Origin: Cristatella mucedo
Lineage: Eukaryota > Bryozoa > Phylactolaemata > Cristatellidae
NCBI GenBank assembly: GCA_009760855.2
Contig: WPIO01000003.1
Location: forward strand, 11,642,001-11,706,000
Reading direction: 5' to 3'
Length of the DNA stretch: 64,000 bases
Part shown: positions 1 through 12,110 of the stretch, one piece after another
Layout of the letters: the number at the start of each line of letters is the position of its first letter
How positions within the stretch are numbered: the first letter of the stretch is position 1
The notes under the pieces: generated by a model
What the model saw: only the letters and a program-made list of their open reading frames with translations
What the model was told of the DNA's origin: nothing
The model's database searches: none
Program-made: the position numbers and the translations under genes

Positions 1-1045
1 CCGAGACAGAACTAAAGAGCTAGTTAAATTGTTTACAAGCCACTGTGGGAGACACTTCCTAATCTTGGATAGGGATTGGATGTGAGGGCTAGCTGTAGAA
101 GCAGTCTTCTGAATGAAGCTTTTAAAACTGAGGCAGTTGTCGAAAACGACACCTAAATTTCGAGCACATGGTGATGGTCGCACAATAGCGTCACCTATTA
201 GAACAGCAAAGCCTTTTAATCCAGCCACACGCTTAGGGTGTCCTATGAGCAGCAGTTCGGTTTTATCATCATTTAATTTCAGGACGTTTTTCGACATCCA
301 GGATCGAATATCGGCAAGGCAAGCATTCAGTTTCTCAGTTGCTGCAGCATATTCCGACGGTTTGAATGACAAATACAGCTGAGTATTGTCAGCATAGAAG
401 TGATATCCTATTCCATGTGCATTAATCACTTTTCCCAGAGGTTGAATGGAGAACAGCAAGGGACCGAGTACAGACCCTTAAGGGACTCCACAGGTAACCC
501 TTTTAGTGTGTGAGACCTGACCCCCACACGACACGGATTGAACAAGATCAGACAAGTTTGATTTAAACCACGCCAGTGCTTCGTCTGCCAGACCAATCGT
601 TGTTCTCAATCGTTCAAGCAGAACTTCGTGATCAATGGTGTCGAAGGCAGCAGACAGATCTAGCAGAGCTATGGCAGTCACATTCCCGTCGTCGTTGCCA
701 CGTAGGATGTCATTGTTAACACGGAGGAGAGCAGTTTCGGTAGATTGCTGTCTCTTGAACCCTGATTTAAATGTTTCTGACATTCCATTATTTTCAATAT
801 GTTCAACCAGCTGCTTAGCAACAATTTTTTCAAGAATCTTTGATAAGAACGAAAGAAGGGAAACTGGGCGATAGTTTGCTAGAACCTCTGTGTCTAATCC
901 AGGCTTTTTAAGAATAGGTCCAATGATTGCCGATTTGAAGGGCTTGGGGACGACCCCTCTTCCCAGAGAAGCATTAAAAACCTTGGTTATGGCAGGGATA
1001 AGTTGGTCTGCTAGTGAAGACCACAGAGATGAAGGTATAGGGTCT
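1..1045 (-). mobile_element. LINE family A (L2/CR1-like), RT fragment, copy A1
   Basis: Minus-strand translation gives an L2/CR1-type reverse transcriptase: a NYRPVSLLSFLSKILEK block near 840-890, then the LLDLSAAFDTIDHEVLL block near 620-680, then an ALAWFKSNLSDLVQSV region and CGVP before a stop at 478-480 where family members read CGVPQGS. The remainder (1-470) encodes the second half of the palm, broken by further stops. It is nearly identical to copy A2 at 10.3-11.6 kb but lacks 6 nt near 449 and carries that in-frame TAA, so it is dead. The fragment runs off the left edge. At about 1045-1060 it abuts LINE B. Family assignment rests on RT motifs and is sure at the level of L2/CR1-like non-LTR elements; the exact clade is not. 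Confidence 0.85.
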
Positions 1046-1059
1046 TAAGGAGACGAGCT

Positions 1060-2100
1060 CTCATGCTTGATAAACAAACAACATGAATAACATGGTTAGG
1101 GGTGACATGCACAGGGTCAGCATGCAAATGTGATTAGTGGCAGCATGCACAGTGTCAGCACACATAAGCACATCAAGGACGAATCACAGGGACCCACTGA
1201 ATGCTGTCCTAAATAGGTGTGTTGTTAGGTTCCCTTTAAATGTGGTCAGGTCAGGGGATGTTCTGATGCAGGTCGGGAGCGAGTTCCAGGCTTTGGGAGC
1301 ATACAAACTAGATGCACGGTCTCCAAAGGATTTGAGGTTTGTACAAGGTATTGGTAGACTGTGGGATTCCGAAAAGCGGGTGGTACGATGCTTGGCCTGA
1401 TGGGGGAGTATATCTGAGAGATAGGCTGGAGCCAAAGAATGAAGGGACCTAAAAGTGAGCGACAAAACCTTGAAGTCGATCTGTTGCTTGACTGGTAGCC
1501 AGTGCAGGTCGGCGGGAAGTGGTGTGATGTGGCAATTGCGACGCTCACGACAGACAAGCCTAGCTGCAGAGTTTTGCATCAGCTGCAATCGCCTGATCGC
1601 ACATGCCGGTAGGCCAGTAAGCAGTGAGTTGCAGAAGTCGAGACGGGATGTCACGAATGCATGGACCAACTTGGACAAGGTATCCTTATCTAAAAAAAGC
1701 CCGAATTGTAGCAATGTTATGTAACTGAAAGTAAGCAGATTTGACTGTGGAGCTGATGTGGTCGTCTAACGAGTGGTCACTTTGGAACATGACACCAAGA
1801 TTTCGATATTGATTCAACAGGAGATATACTGACAGAGCCAATTTTGAGCTTTAGCCTTTCCAATTTCTGAATCACACTGGGTTGCCCATAACTAGTAAGT
1901 TAGTTTTATCATCGTTTAGTTATAGAAAATTTGCTGCCATCCATGTGCAGATGTCATCAATACATGCAGCAAGTGAGTTAAGAGAATTTGAGATGCTCGA
2001 AGGCTGGGAGGGATCAAAGCAAAGGTGCAACTGAGTGTCATCCGCATAGAAGTGAAAGCCTAGATTGTGCTTGGCAATCACATCAGCAAAAGGGAGAGTT
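1060..2100 (-). mobile_element. LINE family B (L2-like), 3' half, copy B1
   Basis: Minus-strand reading at 1184-1714 encodes the C-terminal RT region of an L2-like LINE ([51 protein letters not shown]). The region up to 2100 holds the earlier palm part with several stops. The 3' non-coding stretch (CATGTTATTCATG, GGTCCCTGTGATTCGTCC) is shared with the copies at 12.2, 14.2, 20.7, 41 and 48 kb. The 3' stem-loop and (TTA)n tail are missing here because LINE A follows directly at about 1060. Confidence 0.85.
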
Positions 2101-2307
2101 AAACTTCACCATATCTCCACCAAAAGAACTTTGTCCTAAGTTTTTCGGGTCCTACACTTAACACTATCAACTTCTCTACACCTTGAGCAGGTCCTTAACT
2201 TTCAATAACTTGACGACATATAAAAGATGCTAAATATGCTTAACTATAGCCACCTGTTCCTCATACCCTTTACTCCATCCGAGTGAAGTAAAGTAAAAAA
2301 AATTAAA

Positions 2308-2455
2308 GGCTAGCCGATTTAACAGCCTCATTTATATAGTGGAACAGCGATAATGGCTATCACCATCACATGCAAAGGGCAATAAAGGATCGTCCATTGT
2401 AGGGCTCGAACCCTCGACCTGGGTCGTAAAGAGCAAGCAACTGTGCACATATACG
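2308..2455 (-). mobile_element. tRNA-derived SINE, copy 1
   Basis: Minus-strand copy of the roughly 170-bp SINE. It has a pol III B-box-like GGTTCGAGCCC, the CGATCCTTTATTGCC body and the GAGGCTGTTAAATCGGCTAG 3' end. The A-box end is diverged. Not a functional tRNA gene: no cloverleaf, and a long non-tRNA body. Confidence 0.75.
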
Positions 2456-2459
2456 TGCC

Positions 2460-5400
2460 AAAAATTGTTGACAGGCTTCATTTCCAGCATGTTTAAACTG
2501 TCCAAACAGTGATTTAGTTCTCGGCGCTCTAAACATGATTTATTATAAACTTACTTTACTCATTCTTGCATGAGCAATAATAGTACATTTGTTATAGTGC
2601 TCTCAGAGAACTCAATCTCTTTCTTGGCATTTGATACTTGCTGAAAAACAAGCATGGTTGATTGGTTAGTGGTAGCACGCTCAATGACAACAAGCATGGT
2701 AGTCTGCTGATCCTGCTCGTGACAATCCTGGAAACTGTCCTTACACTGGTCTCTGTTGCAGTTTCTCCACCCACTTATTTTCTCAGCTACTTTCAAACGT
2801 CTGCCATGCTGTCCTCATGTTTGCTTTGAAGCAGGATGTGCAAGTTTCTCAGCACCGAATTTGTATGTGTCAAAAGTCAATCAGGCTCTGAGTGGCTTTC
2901 GATGTACATTTATATCTCCACTCACTAATACAGTATAGCACTCATCTCCGAGTAAGCTGTGAACACTCACAACCAAGCCAAACAGCGATAGATTACAGGG
3001 GACTGCATACTACAGCAGAAAATTGTTGGACAAGACTGGCAACTGGTTGACAATGGCAGCGTGAATTACTGACGAAAGCATACACACACGATTGCACACT
3101 ATATAGTCTTTAGAGCCTGTAGGCTGAAGCTAAATCCGTGACCACCGTCAATGCGAACCGTGGGTGCACAAGCCTGGCTGCCTACCGATGAGCACAAAGC
3201 ATCGCACATATGTTGAGCAGGAACAGTGCACGTTCACACATGGAAAACACAAAAGGGAATGCTCTGTCAAAAGCTGGGTGCTTCAGATCAGACAACAGAG
3301 AATCAAATGCCAAGGCTGCGACCATGCTACCAAGGCTAGCAAGCTGGAGTAGCCAAATTTGCTGCTTACCGCACTTCTGTGCACAGCGCAGTGATTATGA
3401 AGAGCAGTCGCATGTCAAAGAGCTGAAAACAGCCCCGATCGAATTACACACAGGTAGAGAGACTAGGCATTCTACCAATAGATCAACTGACAGCACCTCA
3501 CCAATTAAAAGACAGTCAAGAACTCATCAATACAGGCTAAAATGGATACGCTTCGGATGGTTGAAGCTCTGACTAGCAGGTTTTTAGCATAACGGCAAAC
3601 AGCTAGCTCATAGGACACAAAAAAGATTAAACAAAAGTACACACATCCATACAGCAGACAAAATAAAACCTTCAAACACAAAAGTATAAGGCCTAGCTCA
3701 ATTTGGACCTTGCCAAGGTCAACTTTCACTAATGTGTAACACAAAAGCCTCCTCTCCTCCACGAGCATACTCGAGAGTAACAGCAACAGCACACAAGCAA
3801 AGCAGCTCGCATGTGTCTGGAACCAGCGATTATGATGCAGCATCAAGTTCCTGCTAGACCTTCAAGCAGCCAAAAGAGTTTGAACCCTGGACGTGAGAAT
3901 CGAGATGGCAAGACACTCGCTACTAACCACGCATCTAGGCACGCTGCAACCATGCACTGGCCTGAGCAACGAAGGTGCATTTTAAGCAACAAACACTTTC
4001 GATTTACCTTCTACACATTGCTACAGAGTCCCATCGGAGAGCAGGCTCTCCATCACATGTAAAAACTGTAATATCTAGAACTCTTTGGCTTACATAGTTC
4101 TTTTTAGTAATGCATCTCTGATTCAGTGCTTTCTCAGCTATACTATAGCAAACACAGTAGAAGATGCAGTAAGATCAAACAAACCTAAACTACCCGAAGC
4201 GGGACTTGCATGCAGCCAGCATGGCCCTGTCATGGCTTTCACTGCACCTTCCTTCGATATAAGGTCGTATGTTTCGATGATGGTGTCAGGTGCTGACCTC
4301 TGACCACAGAACCAGCACAGTAAAAAAACAAGACGTCTTCCATTTTCGAACTAATATGGCACTTTTCGTTTTTATTATTAACAGTATACCTCTTGTTGTT
4401 GACAAATTACCAAGGTAACACAAACGGCTTACGGCACTTTATAAATTAGTTGTATTACATTAATCCCGGATACAGACAGCTCACACAGCACCACGAGCCT
4501 TGTTCACTGCATCTGCTTTGTAGCAATAACAAAAGGCATACTATCAGCTGTGCACATGGGCGATTACAACTAGGCCACGCGAAATCTTAACAGGTTGCAT
4601 GAATGAAGCATGTATTGTAAACGATCATAACAGCAGATGCAAAACGCAAAAATTTGTCAGGACAAAGAATTTCGGACTGCGCTAATAGCCCAGCGCTAGA
4701 AGCAGCGCCTAGTGAGATTGTGGATAGTTACAGGAGTTACCTGCAAAAGAATGTATTCCCTAAAGCCTAAAAGCCTTAGCTCGAAATCGACAGAGTCACA
4801 TCTCTGCACGGGTTGCTTGACACGTACATATCTACATACACACTTATTGTTCTGCTATGCCTTACCAGAACTAACCAAAGCATGGTAGTCATGCCGACAA
4901 AGATTATGATCACTTTACAAAACATCAACGGTGTGCTGGACACGGTACCAGCAATCCCGATTAACATACTGCCACGCAAACTAATACCATAGAATCCCAT
5001 AACTTGTGCCTATGCCAAAAACAGATCCGTTTGTCATCGTGGAGCATTACAAGTATGAAAACGTGCTAAATTTAACGAGACAGCTAAGGCAAGCCTTTGT
5101 AAACTACCAAAGAATGTAAAAAACCGAGCGAAAGATCATTCACTAAACAGGCACTGACATACACAAAAGAAGCTAAAATCTTAGATGTAGGTAACCACTG
5201 TAACACAGGAAAGCCCATTTGGCCTATACTTCTTGTTTAAGTCTCTCTTACAGATAAGGGAGTGGAAAGGAACCCACTCTGATTGCCTTGGTGCTTAAGA
5301 AGCAGAGGTACAGATTTAGAAGTAGGCACTCTTCTCTATTCGGCCGAAATCGGATACACAATGACAAAAAACAGCAGTGGCATGTGAGATGTCAGCACGT

Positions 5401-5914
5401 TCGGTCAACCTGGATTGCACAGTCAGTCCCAGATGCGAGCAGTTCTGACCCAAGGCACTGCAACAAGCAATGCACTCTGTTGGCTGCCAGTCAAACAAAA
5501 GGCTACAGAATAACTGACGAAAAACTTAAGAGAATGTAAAGTCACAGATTTACTGGGGAATTACTGAGATGAAGTTAAAGCAGGCTCCAACTGATCGGGC
5601 TGTAAGTCACTGAACTGCTAACTCTCTTGCATGGCAAGCTGCTATGAAGGCAGCTCATGAAGTGAGCACCCTAACCTCAAACCCGGATTAATAATAATTT
5701 ATAATGATTTCACCGTCAGTAGAAAGTAAATGGGTTGATTATAATCCATCCACTTAATTTCTACTAGCGGCAAGGTACAATGGTTCGTACACCCACCCGG
5801 TTTACAGGGCTGAAGAACACAGTTTGCATTATTGCCGTGTCGTTTGCCAAACCCAGTCACTGCATGCAAAATAAAACTGAGAACATAGTTGCACTGCACA
5901 GCAGCAGCACGTAC
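2460..5914. other. Intergenic/intronic stretch, almost empty
   Basis: Apart from a LINE B tail at 2570-2700, I see no exon with family similarity. Short ORFs exist on both strands but none has matching splice sites or recognisable motifs. It lies 3' of the RIC8 exons on the minus strand, so undetected RIC8 introns, exons or 3' UTR may be here. Confidence 0.4.
2570..2700 (-). mobile_element. LINE B tail-only copy
   Basis: Carries the family B 3' stem-loop sequence (TGCTCTCAGAGAACTCAATCTC then TTTCTTGGCA) with a short degraded AAT-rich tail, followed by the conserved GGTTAGTGGTAGCA motif. No coding part remains. Confidence 0.7.
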
Positions 5915-6564
5915 CTTAATGTGATAGTCCACACCGGCCACCTCGTAGGTTTTCGAGCGCTGAACAATGGCATTTGCCACGTGATTCTTGCTGAAATAAC
6001 GAGCTCTCCGAGCTCGACTGATCGCACAGCCCCCGAGCCCGCTTGCAAAAAAACACAGCCATGCCAGCGGCATCCCGAGGACACCTACCTGCAAAACGCC
6101 TGCGCATCTTTGCTGTTGAAGACCAGGTTGCACATGGCTTTCAGCGCTTCAACTTGCTCTACAGACAAGGAACGTTGCGGGCACTTTACAAAGATTGGCA
6201 AGCATGCAGCAGCACTGGGCTAGCCGGAGTTCCACTTAGCAGCAGCAGCATGACCAGCAGCTATTGGCGCACCCTGGATGTCAGTTCTTTCTTGAATGGC
6301 CACGATGTCGCCGTGGCTCTGCACGTACTCGCTCAGACCCGATGCGGCCACGAGCAGCGTCACGAGCTTTGCCGCAGCAGCCTCTGCCGCCTGAGCTACG
6401 CCCTCAGCCTTCGCGGCCACGGCAAAGGAGGCTATCTCTGCGCAGCATGCCTTGTCGCGGCTCAGCAGCCGCAGCACCTGGAGGCAGGCGAGCCGATCCT
6501 TGGCAAAGCTCGCTGTGCTGCCACTCGCCGAGCCCAAAGTGGCAGCGATCGTGCTGAGCAGGCC
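5915..6564 (-). CDS. ric8: RIC8 (synembryn) G-alpha chaperone/GEF, partial, internal exons
   Basis: Three minus-strand exons resemble the N-terminal third of Ric-8, an armadillo/HEAT-like cytosolic protein that folds and activates G-alpha subunits. The first begins at 6564 after a CAG acceptor and encodes RLACLQVLRLLSRDKACC, matching the family LQxxRILSRD helix. The next (6183 or slightly upstream, to 6089) encodes VEALKAMCNLVFNSKDAQAF, the family LxxLCNLVxxSxxAQ helix. The third (5990-5915) encodes HVANAIVQRSKTYEV and ends at AAG|GTACGT. The 6089 donor and 5990 acceptor are GT-AG and in phase. The junction between exons one and two is unresolved: the frame is shared but an in-frame TAG lies at 6220-6222, so either a short intron removes it or the copy is damaged. 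The N-terminal exon and everything after 5915 (about 80% of a usual ~530-aa protein) were not found. Confidence 0.75.
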
Positions 6565-7390
6565 CTGTGCCCAAAAAAGAATTAGAAGCAACAACGCTCT
6601 CTGCTATTGCCAGCACGCGGCTGGTGGCGGCACGAACGAACAAACTGGTGGGAGAGTTGCCTTGCCACCAGGCGCCAGGGGAGCCACTTCAAAGCGTCCG
6701 GTTCGGGTACCGGCCAGGCTGCCGGCTTGGTGCCAACCAAAGTGAGTAGGTGGCACTGTGCGATAAGCTGAGGGAGACAGACAGACACACAGACAGACAC
6801 ACACACACAGACAGACACACACACAGACAGACACACACACAGACAGACACACACACAGACAGACACACACACACACAGACAGACACACACACAGACAGAC
6901 AGACTGTGAAAAGCATAGTTGAAACAGCAGAGTAGTCGGGGAAATTAGTAGCATGAAAGCCTCATATCGCCCGTGGCTATCGCTCATGCCACAGAAAATC
7001 TTCGAATCCTCCTCTATTCCACCACCGAGCCGGGTTTTTACGGTTCTCAATGAATTCCTTAGCCTTAAATGTAGACTTCATGAGACTGATGCAGGTTGTG
7101 CATGCACCCAATATTTCAAACGACCCACAAATATTGTGCATCACAGATAGGTACTGCCAGCAAGCTAGCTGCCACCTTTCATGACATGTAGCTGAAACCA
7201 CCTTTTGGACCTTTTTTACTATCTAGCCGGGTTCAGCTACTATGAGACACGAGCTCAACCAACGATGCCCAAACAACCACTTCGTGCATTGTAAATGCCT
7301 CCTGCTTCCACACAGCACTTACTACGCTTCTGTTACTCCCTCTTTGCATGTCTTCCTGCGCTCTCTGCATAGGATGTATACAGGTGTCAG
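6565..7390. other. Putative RIC8 5' intron with microsatellite
   Basis: Upstream (minus sense) of the RIC8 exon acceptor at 6565-6566. It contains the CAGA/CA repeat at 6776-6904 and no exon I could match. A minus ORF around 7000-7080 (FIENRKNPARWW) has no recognisable family. Confidence 0.4.
6776..6904. repeat. Compound microsatellite (CAGA)n/(CA)n
   Basis: About 130 bp of alternating ACAGACAGACACACAC units. Long Cys/Val/Ser or Thr/His/Arg ORFs across it are artefacts of the repeat. Confidence 0.97.
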
Positions 7391-7394
7391 CTAG

Positions 7395-7770
7395 GGTTGT
7401 CTGTCCCGAACATCACAGTTGACACATTAGATCACTTCTCACCGACCTCCCCTGGCTCCCGATAAGCAGTGCATCGACTTGAGGTTTTTATAACTCACTT
7501 TTAGGTCATTTCATTTTCTTACTTAAGGGCTTACCTATATCAATACTTACTCCTCTCACACCACCCACTGCTGTAACTCTGTTTGCTTAGGTATACCTCC
7601 AGCCAACCTCAAAGTCCAAACTCAAACTCCAGTCAACCTCTCCTGGAGAAAGTATCTTCATTTTCTATGCACATAAAGCCATCTTCCTAGGACTGACATC
7701 CCGATATCCTCTGACTTAACTAAATTCAAAGCAAAGCTTAAACCCATCTGTTCTTACCTGTATGTGCCTG
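7395..7770 (+). mobile_element. Heavily decayed L2-like LINE 3' region
   Basis: Retains CTTGTCTGTCCYGARCATCACAG, CTCACTTTTAGGTCATTTCATT and TCTGACTTAACTAAATTCAAAG in the same order as LINE B copies at 12.4-12.8 kb and 41 kb, but with many indels. Non-coding. Confidence 0.6.
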
Positions 7771-7871
7771 CATGAATCGTCCACTTGAGCTTAAATCGTG
7801 CTGCAATTGTGCAATTTATAATTGCAAATCAATTCATATGTTTTCTTTGCAGCCTGTGTAAAGTACCTAAT

Positions 7872-8010
7872 AGTAATAATAATAATAATAGTAATACATA
7901 TGTATTGCACCCTCAGAGAACTGGATCTCTTTCTAGGCACTTTACAGATGCTGTACAGAAAGCATTACCAAATGATTAGTGGTAACATCATCATCTAGAA
8001 AGACGTTTCG
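7872..8010 (-). mobile_element. LINE B tail-only copy
   Basis: Starts with a (TAA)n run, then CACCCTCAGAGAACTGGATCTCTTTCTAGGCACTTTAC, the family B 3' stem-loop in minus sense, and a short piece of the 3' UTR. Confidence 0.75.
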
Positions 8011-8707
8011 TTCCATGAGAATGTTATAAAAGTCCGTGCACTATTATTTACGCCACTGACAGCTAACTAGAGGATTGGGCAGGTAATCACATGCATCGTG
8101 AGGCCACCAAACGTCTGCACTCACCTGTCTATCTTCTGCTCTAAGCCAGTCAAACACAAAATGATCACTATTCTACAAAACAAAATAAAATTACAGTGAA
8201 AGTAGATAGCTCGATCAAAATAAAAAGTAATCACCCAGTAGCATGACACTCAGCATAGTAAGGCAACAATGGTTGAGGTTATGTGAATACAGAAACTGTG
8301 TACAATATAGACGCCATAACATCATGCCCTATAAAAATGCAAGGCTACTTCAGCCCATCTCCCTTTGAGTGGTTAAGGCATCCGGAGCAGCAGGTAGCAC
8401 CTAGTAAGTCGTGATAATGGCTTTACCAATAGCGAATGGTGATGCACATACTCGATGCTGTACTGATTGAGAGGGTAATAAAGCACACCTTCTGGTCTCA
8501 TTTTAGATGTACCTGCCTCAATGGTAGCACGAGTTGTGACTCGAACTTTACTATGTAGCCATACATGCACCGTTAAGGGGGAAGACTGCATATGGCAGTG
8601 ATGAGCAAAAAATTGTAAAAGCACACCCGGGATCTTCTGTCGGTGACGGCCAGGATCGGCCATGGCAAATAGACCGGTATAATTTCTTCCGCATATACAT
8701 CTACTTT

Positions 8708-8955
8708 CCAGCTGCCGAATATGGCACATCCTTTCCAGCCATCCTGAGCTGCTACTGCCATGCTACTCACTACCTCAAATGCTCTCCTGACTCAGCTATG
8801 CTTCTCCCTTTCTCTTTGCTGATGAAATTAAGTCCGTTGGCTACTGAATAAGAAAGCCGCTTAGGCTTTAAGTGCGCTATACAAAACTCTCCTGCGCAAC
8901 ACCCAGAGTCTTTGTGGCTCTGTTGAGTCACAGATGGAGATACATACATATAATT
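8708..8955 (+). mobile_element. LINE A 3' end, copy A3
   Basis: Matches the last ~250 bp of LINE A (TGCTACTCACTACCTCAA, GCCGCTTAGGCT, GTGCGCTATACAAAACTCTCCTGCG, ending in ACATACATATA). The C-terminal coding region is frameshifted. Confidence 0.8.
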
Positions 8956-9945
8956 CAAATCAGATTGCTACGGAACCACCACTGGTTAACGTGAAAAACG
9001 AGCCACCAGTCAAACAGCTAGACAGATGCATATGTACTCCAGATATTTATTGCGCGTGCCTTTTTTCTTCAAGTTCAATCGAGCTGATGAGACTTTCCAC
9101 GTGACAGCAAAACAGTATTCGCCTAATCTACGACCTACATAAATGCGTGGGCAATTAAAGCAGAAATTGAACGATACGAAAACTGAATACAACCAGATGA
9201 ATTGTGAAGCTCTAGCGGCGCCCGATCAAAGGTCTCCGGCGGGACTAGTGCTACACCATTAGTAGCGCGGGCAGCATCAATCACAAAACCGAATTACTGC
9301 CAGGATATGCAAAACGAAGGACCAGGGTTAACAGCCAGGAATTTCAGACTTTGCCGCCTTCGATCTTTGGCTGATAAGATAGCAGGTTTTCAGCTCCGCA
9401 TAGCACAGCTGATACCTACAGACTTTAAGAATTGGTGCACAGCACCGATGCCGTCCATTGGAATCAGGGCTGCCTAATCAGGAGCCGGCGTTTACTAAGT
9501 GTCGACTGTGAAAGCTGGAACTGTCAGAGGCAATAAAAATTAAAACATGTGACTGTCCTTTCGAACTTCCTACTAATGTCAACACGCGATAATCCCACAC
9601 GTTGGTGGCAGCGCTGCACAAGAAGCCGCAAGAATTCCTTATGGGAGCGGAAGCCCTCAGGAGTTATCCCAAATTAGGTACCCATAACTTCCGGTCTATG
9701 GAAGTGGGCTAACTTCCCCACGCCCACAAGGTGCCCGATATTACATTCAGTCAGCACACCAGGAGCTAGAAACTAAAATAAAATGTAAATTTGGATCCAA
9801 GTAAAATTTGAGGATGTCACTGTCAAGAATGGAAATTCAACGTGGAAGCTGTATCTACTTAATTTCGGGGTGTGACCATCGTCAATCTTAACTAATAGAA
9901 AAAGTCAAGTATATCCTAGTGAATGAGCTCGCCTAGCTCATCTGA
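8956..9945. other. Unassigned stretch
   Basis: No exon, RNA gene or clear repeat recognised. There are moderately GC-rich patches around 9210-9260 and 9600-9720, without convincing ORFs. Confidence 0.4.
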
Positions 9946-9949
9946 GTAA

Positions 9950-10205
9950 GATGACGTGTTCTCCTTGAATCTTCAAGATGAGTAAGAGGATATGGACTTT
10001 GAGCGACATTCTTCTGCTTCCACTGTTGGCATAGTTCCTTTTGACAGCCTGAACCAGCTGCTCATAGTTCTAAGCCTTGTGATTGTCTTGACAGTCGTGA
10101 ACCCGTGCAAAGAACCTGTCCCGATCCACTTTCTCCGTCCTATTCAGCTTCTTGGAGAATTCGTCACACTCTGTGATCTTGTTTATATGCACTCCGAAGA
10201 ATATA
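9950..10205 (-). pseudogene. Decayed transposon-associated ORF fragment (MSLKVH type)
   Basis: Minus-strand translation from about 10195 gives ITECDEFSKKLNRTEKVD, then FFARVHDCQDNHKA, a stop, NYEQLVQAVKRNY and finally RRMSLKVHI. As I remember it, the MSLKVH(F/I)L block preceded by a Y..LV...L..Y helix occurs in a widespread uncharacterised ORF of invertebrate mobile elements. The stop and the loss of the expected downstream acidic/histidine block mark it as a relic. Family memory is not verified. Confidence 0.4.
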
Positions 10206-10211
10206 CCACCC

Positions 10212-10223
10212 TCCCCCCCCCCC
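10212..10223. repeat. Poly-C run
   Basis: Twelve consecutive cytosines, prone to assembly error; a similar 9-C run lies at 37862. Confidence 0.9.
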
Positions 10224-10334
10224 GACAGCTTCGGAAAGACATGCTGGAGATCTCAAAAACTGCTGCCTTACTGTCTAGAGCAGTGGCGAATAACTTAATG
10301 CCACATAACTTAATGTGCAGTGGAGGCGTCAGCA

Positions 10335-11572
10335 ATGTAATGTAATTTATCTCCGTCAGTAACTCCACAAAGTCGTAAAGACCATGTGGGTGTTACGCAG
10401 GAGAGTTTTGTATAGCGCACTCACAGCCTAAGCGGCTTTCGGTACGCATTCGGTACCCAACAGACTTCGTCTCACGCAACAAAGAGAAAGTGGGAAGCAT
10501 AGCAGAGTCAGGAGAGCAGTTGAGGTAGTGAGTAGCATGGACGTAGCAGTTCAGGACCGCTGAAAAAGATGTGCCATATTCGGCAGTTGGAGAGTAGTTG
10601 TCGTTGCGTAGCAATTGTGGAAGCAAGTTCCACAGTCTAGGACCTGCAGAGCTAAAGCTTCTGTCGCCAACTGTCTTTAAGCGGAGGAATGGGACAGCTA
10701 ATTTATTGTCCACACAGGACCTGAGGGCACGAACAGGCTGAAACTGATGCAGCAGTTCAGCTAGGTACGAAGGAGCCAAGCCGAGGCGGGCCTTGTGGGT
10801 CAGCGTAAGAACTTTGCTCTGAATCCTTTGCTCAACCGACAACCATCCAAGCTCTTTCAGCAGAGGTGACACGTGCTCAAACCGCTGGGACTTGAAGACC
10901 AGCCTTGCAGCCATATTCATAGTCCGCTGCAGTGGCCTAATAGCTTTCTTTGGCAGCCCAGCCAAAAGGGAATTACAATAATCAAGCCGAGACAGAACTA
11001 GAGAGCTAGTTAAATTTTTTACGAGCCACTGTGGGAGACAGCTTCTAATCTTGGATAGGGATCGGATGTGAGGGCTAGCTGTAGAAGCAGTCTTCTGAAT
11101 GAAGCTTTTGAAATCGAGGCAGCTGTCGAACACGACACCTAGATTACGAGCACGTGGTGAAGGTCGCACAATAGCATCACCTATTAGAACAGCAAAGCCT
11201 TTTAATCCAGCCACACGCTTAGGGTGTCCTATGAGCAGCAGTTCGGTTTTATCGTCATTTAATTCCAGGAAGTTTTCCGGCATCCAGGATTGAATATCGG
11301 CAAGGCAAGCATTCAGTTTCTCAGTTGCTCCAGCAGATTCCGACGGTTTGAATGACAAATACAACTGAGTATTGTCAGCATGGAAGTGATATCCTATTCC
11401 ATGGGCCTTAATCACTTTTCCCAGAGGTTGTGTATAAATGGAGAACAGCAAGGGACCAAGTACAGACCCTTGAGGGACTCCACAGATCACCCTTCTCATG
11501 TCTGAGACCTGACCCCCATACGACACGGATTGTACACGATCAGACAAGTATGATTTAAACCACGCCAGCACC
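10335..11572 (-). mobile_element. LINE family A (L2/CR1-like), best copy, A2
   Basis: A single 392-codon minus reading (11571-10393) encodes the C-terminal half of an L2/CR1-like reverse transcriptase: [27 protein letters not shown], the catalytic box read as [11 protein letters not shown] (family FYADDTQLYLS), [52 protein letters not shown] and [13 protein letters not shown]. The second catalytic Asp of the ADD motif is Asn and the preceding Tyr is His, so the enzyme is predicted inactive despite the open frame. The 3' UTR and tail run to about 10335. The element is 5'-truncated at about 11572. It may be recent, given the intact frame. Confidence 0.9.
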
Positions 11573-12110
11573 TTCGATATTCAACCAGTCCACTGCAGCC
11601 AGTCCCTTTTGTGATAGTGCGCCTTCGCGCCGATAAAATCAAGCCATTGGGAGTTTTCCTTTCATCCTTTTAAGCCTTACTCATCATCCGGATTCTCTTT
11701 AGTTTCATGATCCCTTCACCGACGACAATAACGTTTGCATGGCCCCTACTTGTTTTTTTCGTTACGAAACTGCACGGTATTGAGGCTCCTGGATAAACTA
11801 TCTGTGAATATGTGCCATTTACTCGGGTTACAAGTAATTTCAACAGCGTCTTGCCAACAAAAGAAGTTGGAAAAAGTTGATGGTGCTTTCTCTGATGTTA
11901 CTTTCGCTCTTTCAAACCTGTTCCCTTAAGCCTAGACGCCAGAAGCTTAGCACTGGACTTTAGGACAAAGTGCCATTAATCAGATCATTGGAGATTATTT
12001 TGGTTGGGTAAGTGTGATCTTGCCTCCTCGGCGATTTTGCATCCTCGGCGATCTGCGAAATTGTAATCTGAGTCTGCAGTACCTTCCTGACTTGCTTCTC
12101 TCTTTTGAAG
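11573..12110. other. Possible 5' UTR/promoter region
   Basis: No exon seen. The end (11990-12110) has CCTCGGCGA repeats and a CT-rich CTTGCTTCTCTCTTTTGAAG directly before an ATG at 12111, as expected for an upstream UTR or a splice acceptor. Confidence 0.35.

Noticed and set aside
113-382. Plus-strand ORFs across 100-1720, 11099-11293 and 48520-48768
   Set aside because: Antisense shadows of the LINE A and LINE B reverse transcriptase frames.
6582-7050. Minus-strand Cys/Val/Ser-rich ORFs and plus-strand Thr/His/Arg ORF
   Set aside because: They are translations of the CAGA/CA microsatellite at 6776-6904, not genes.
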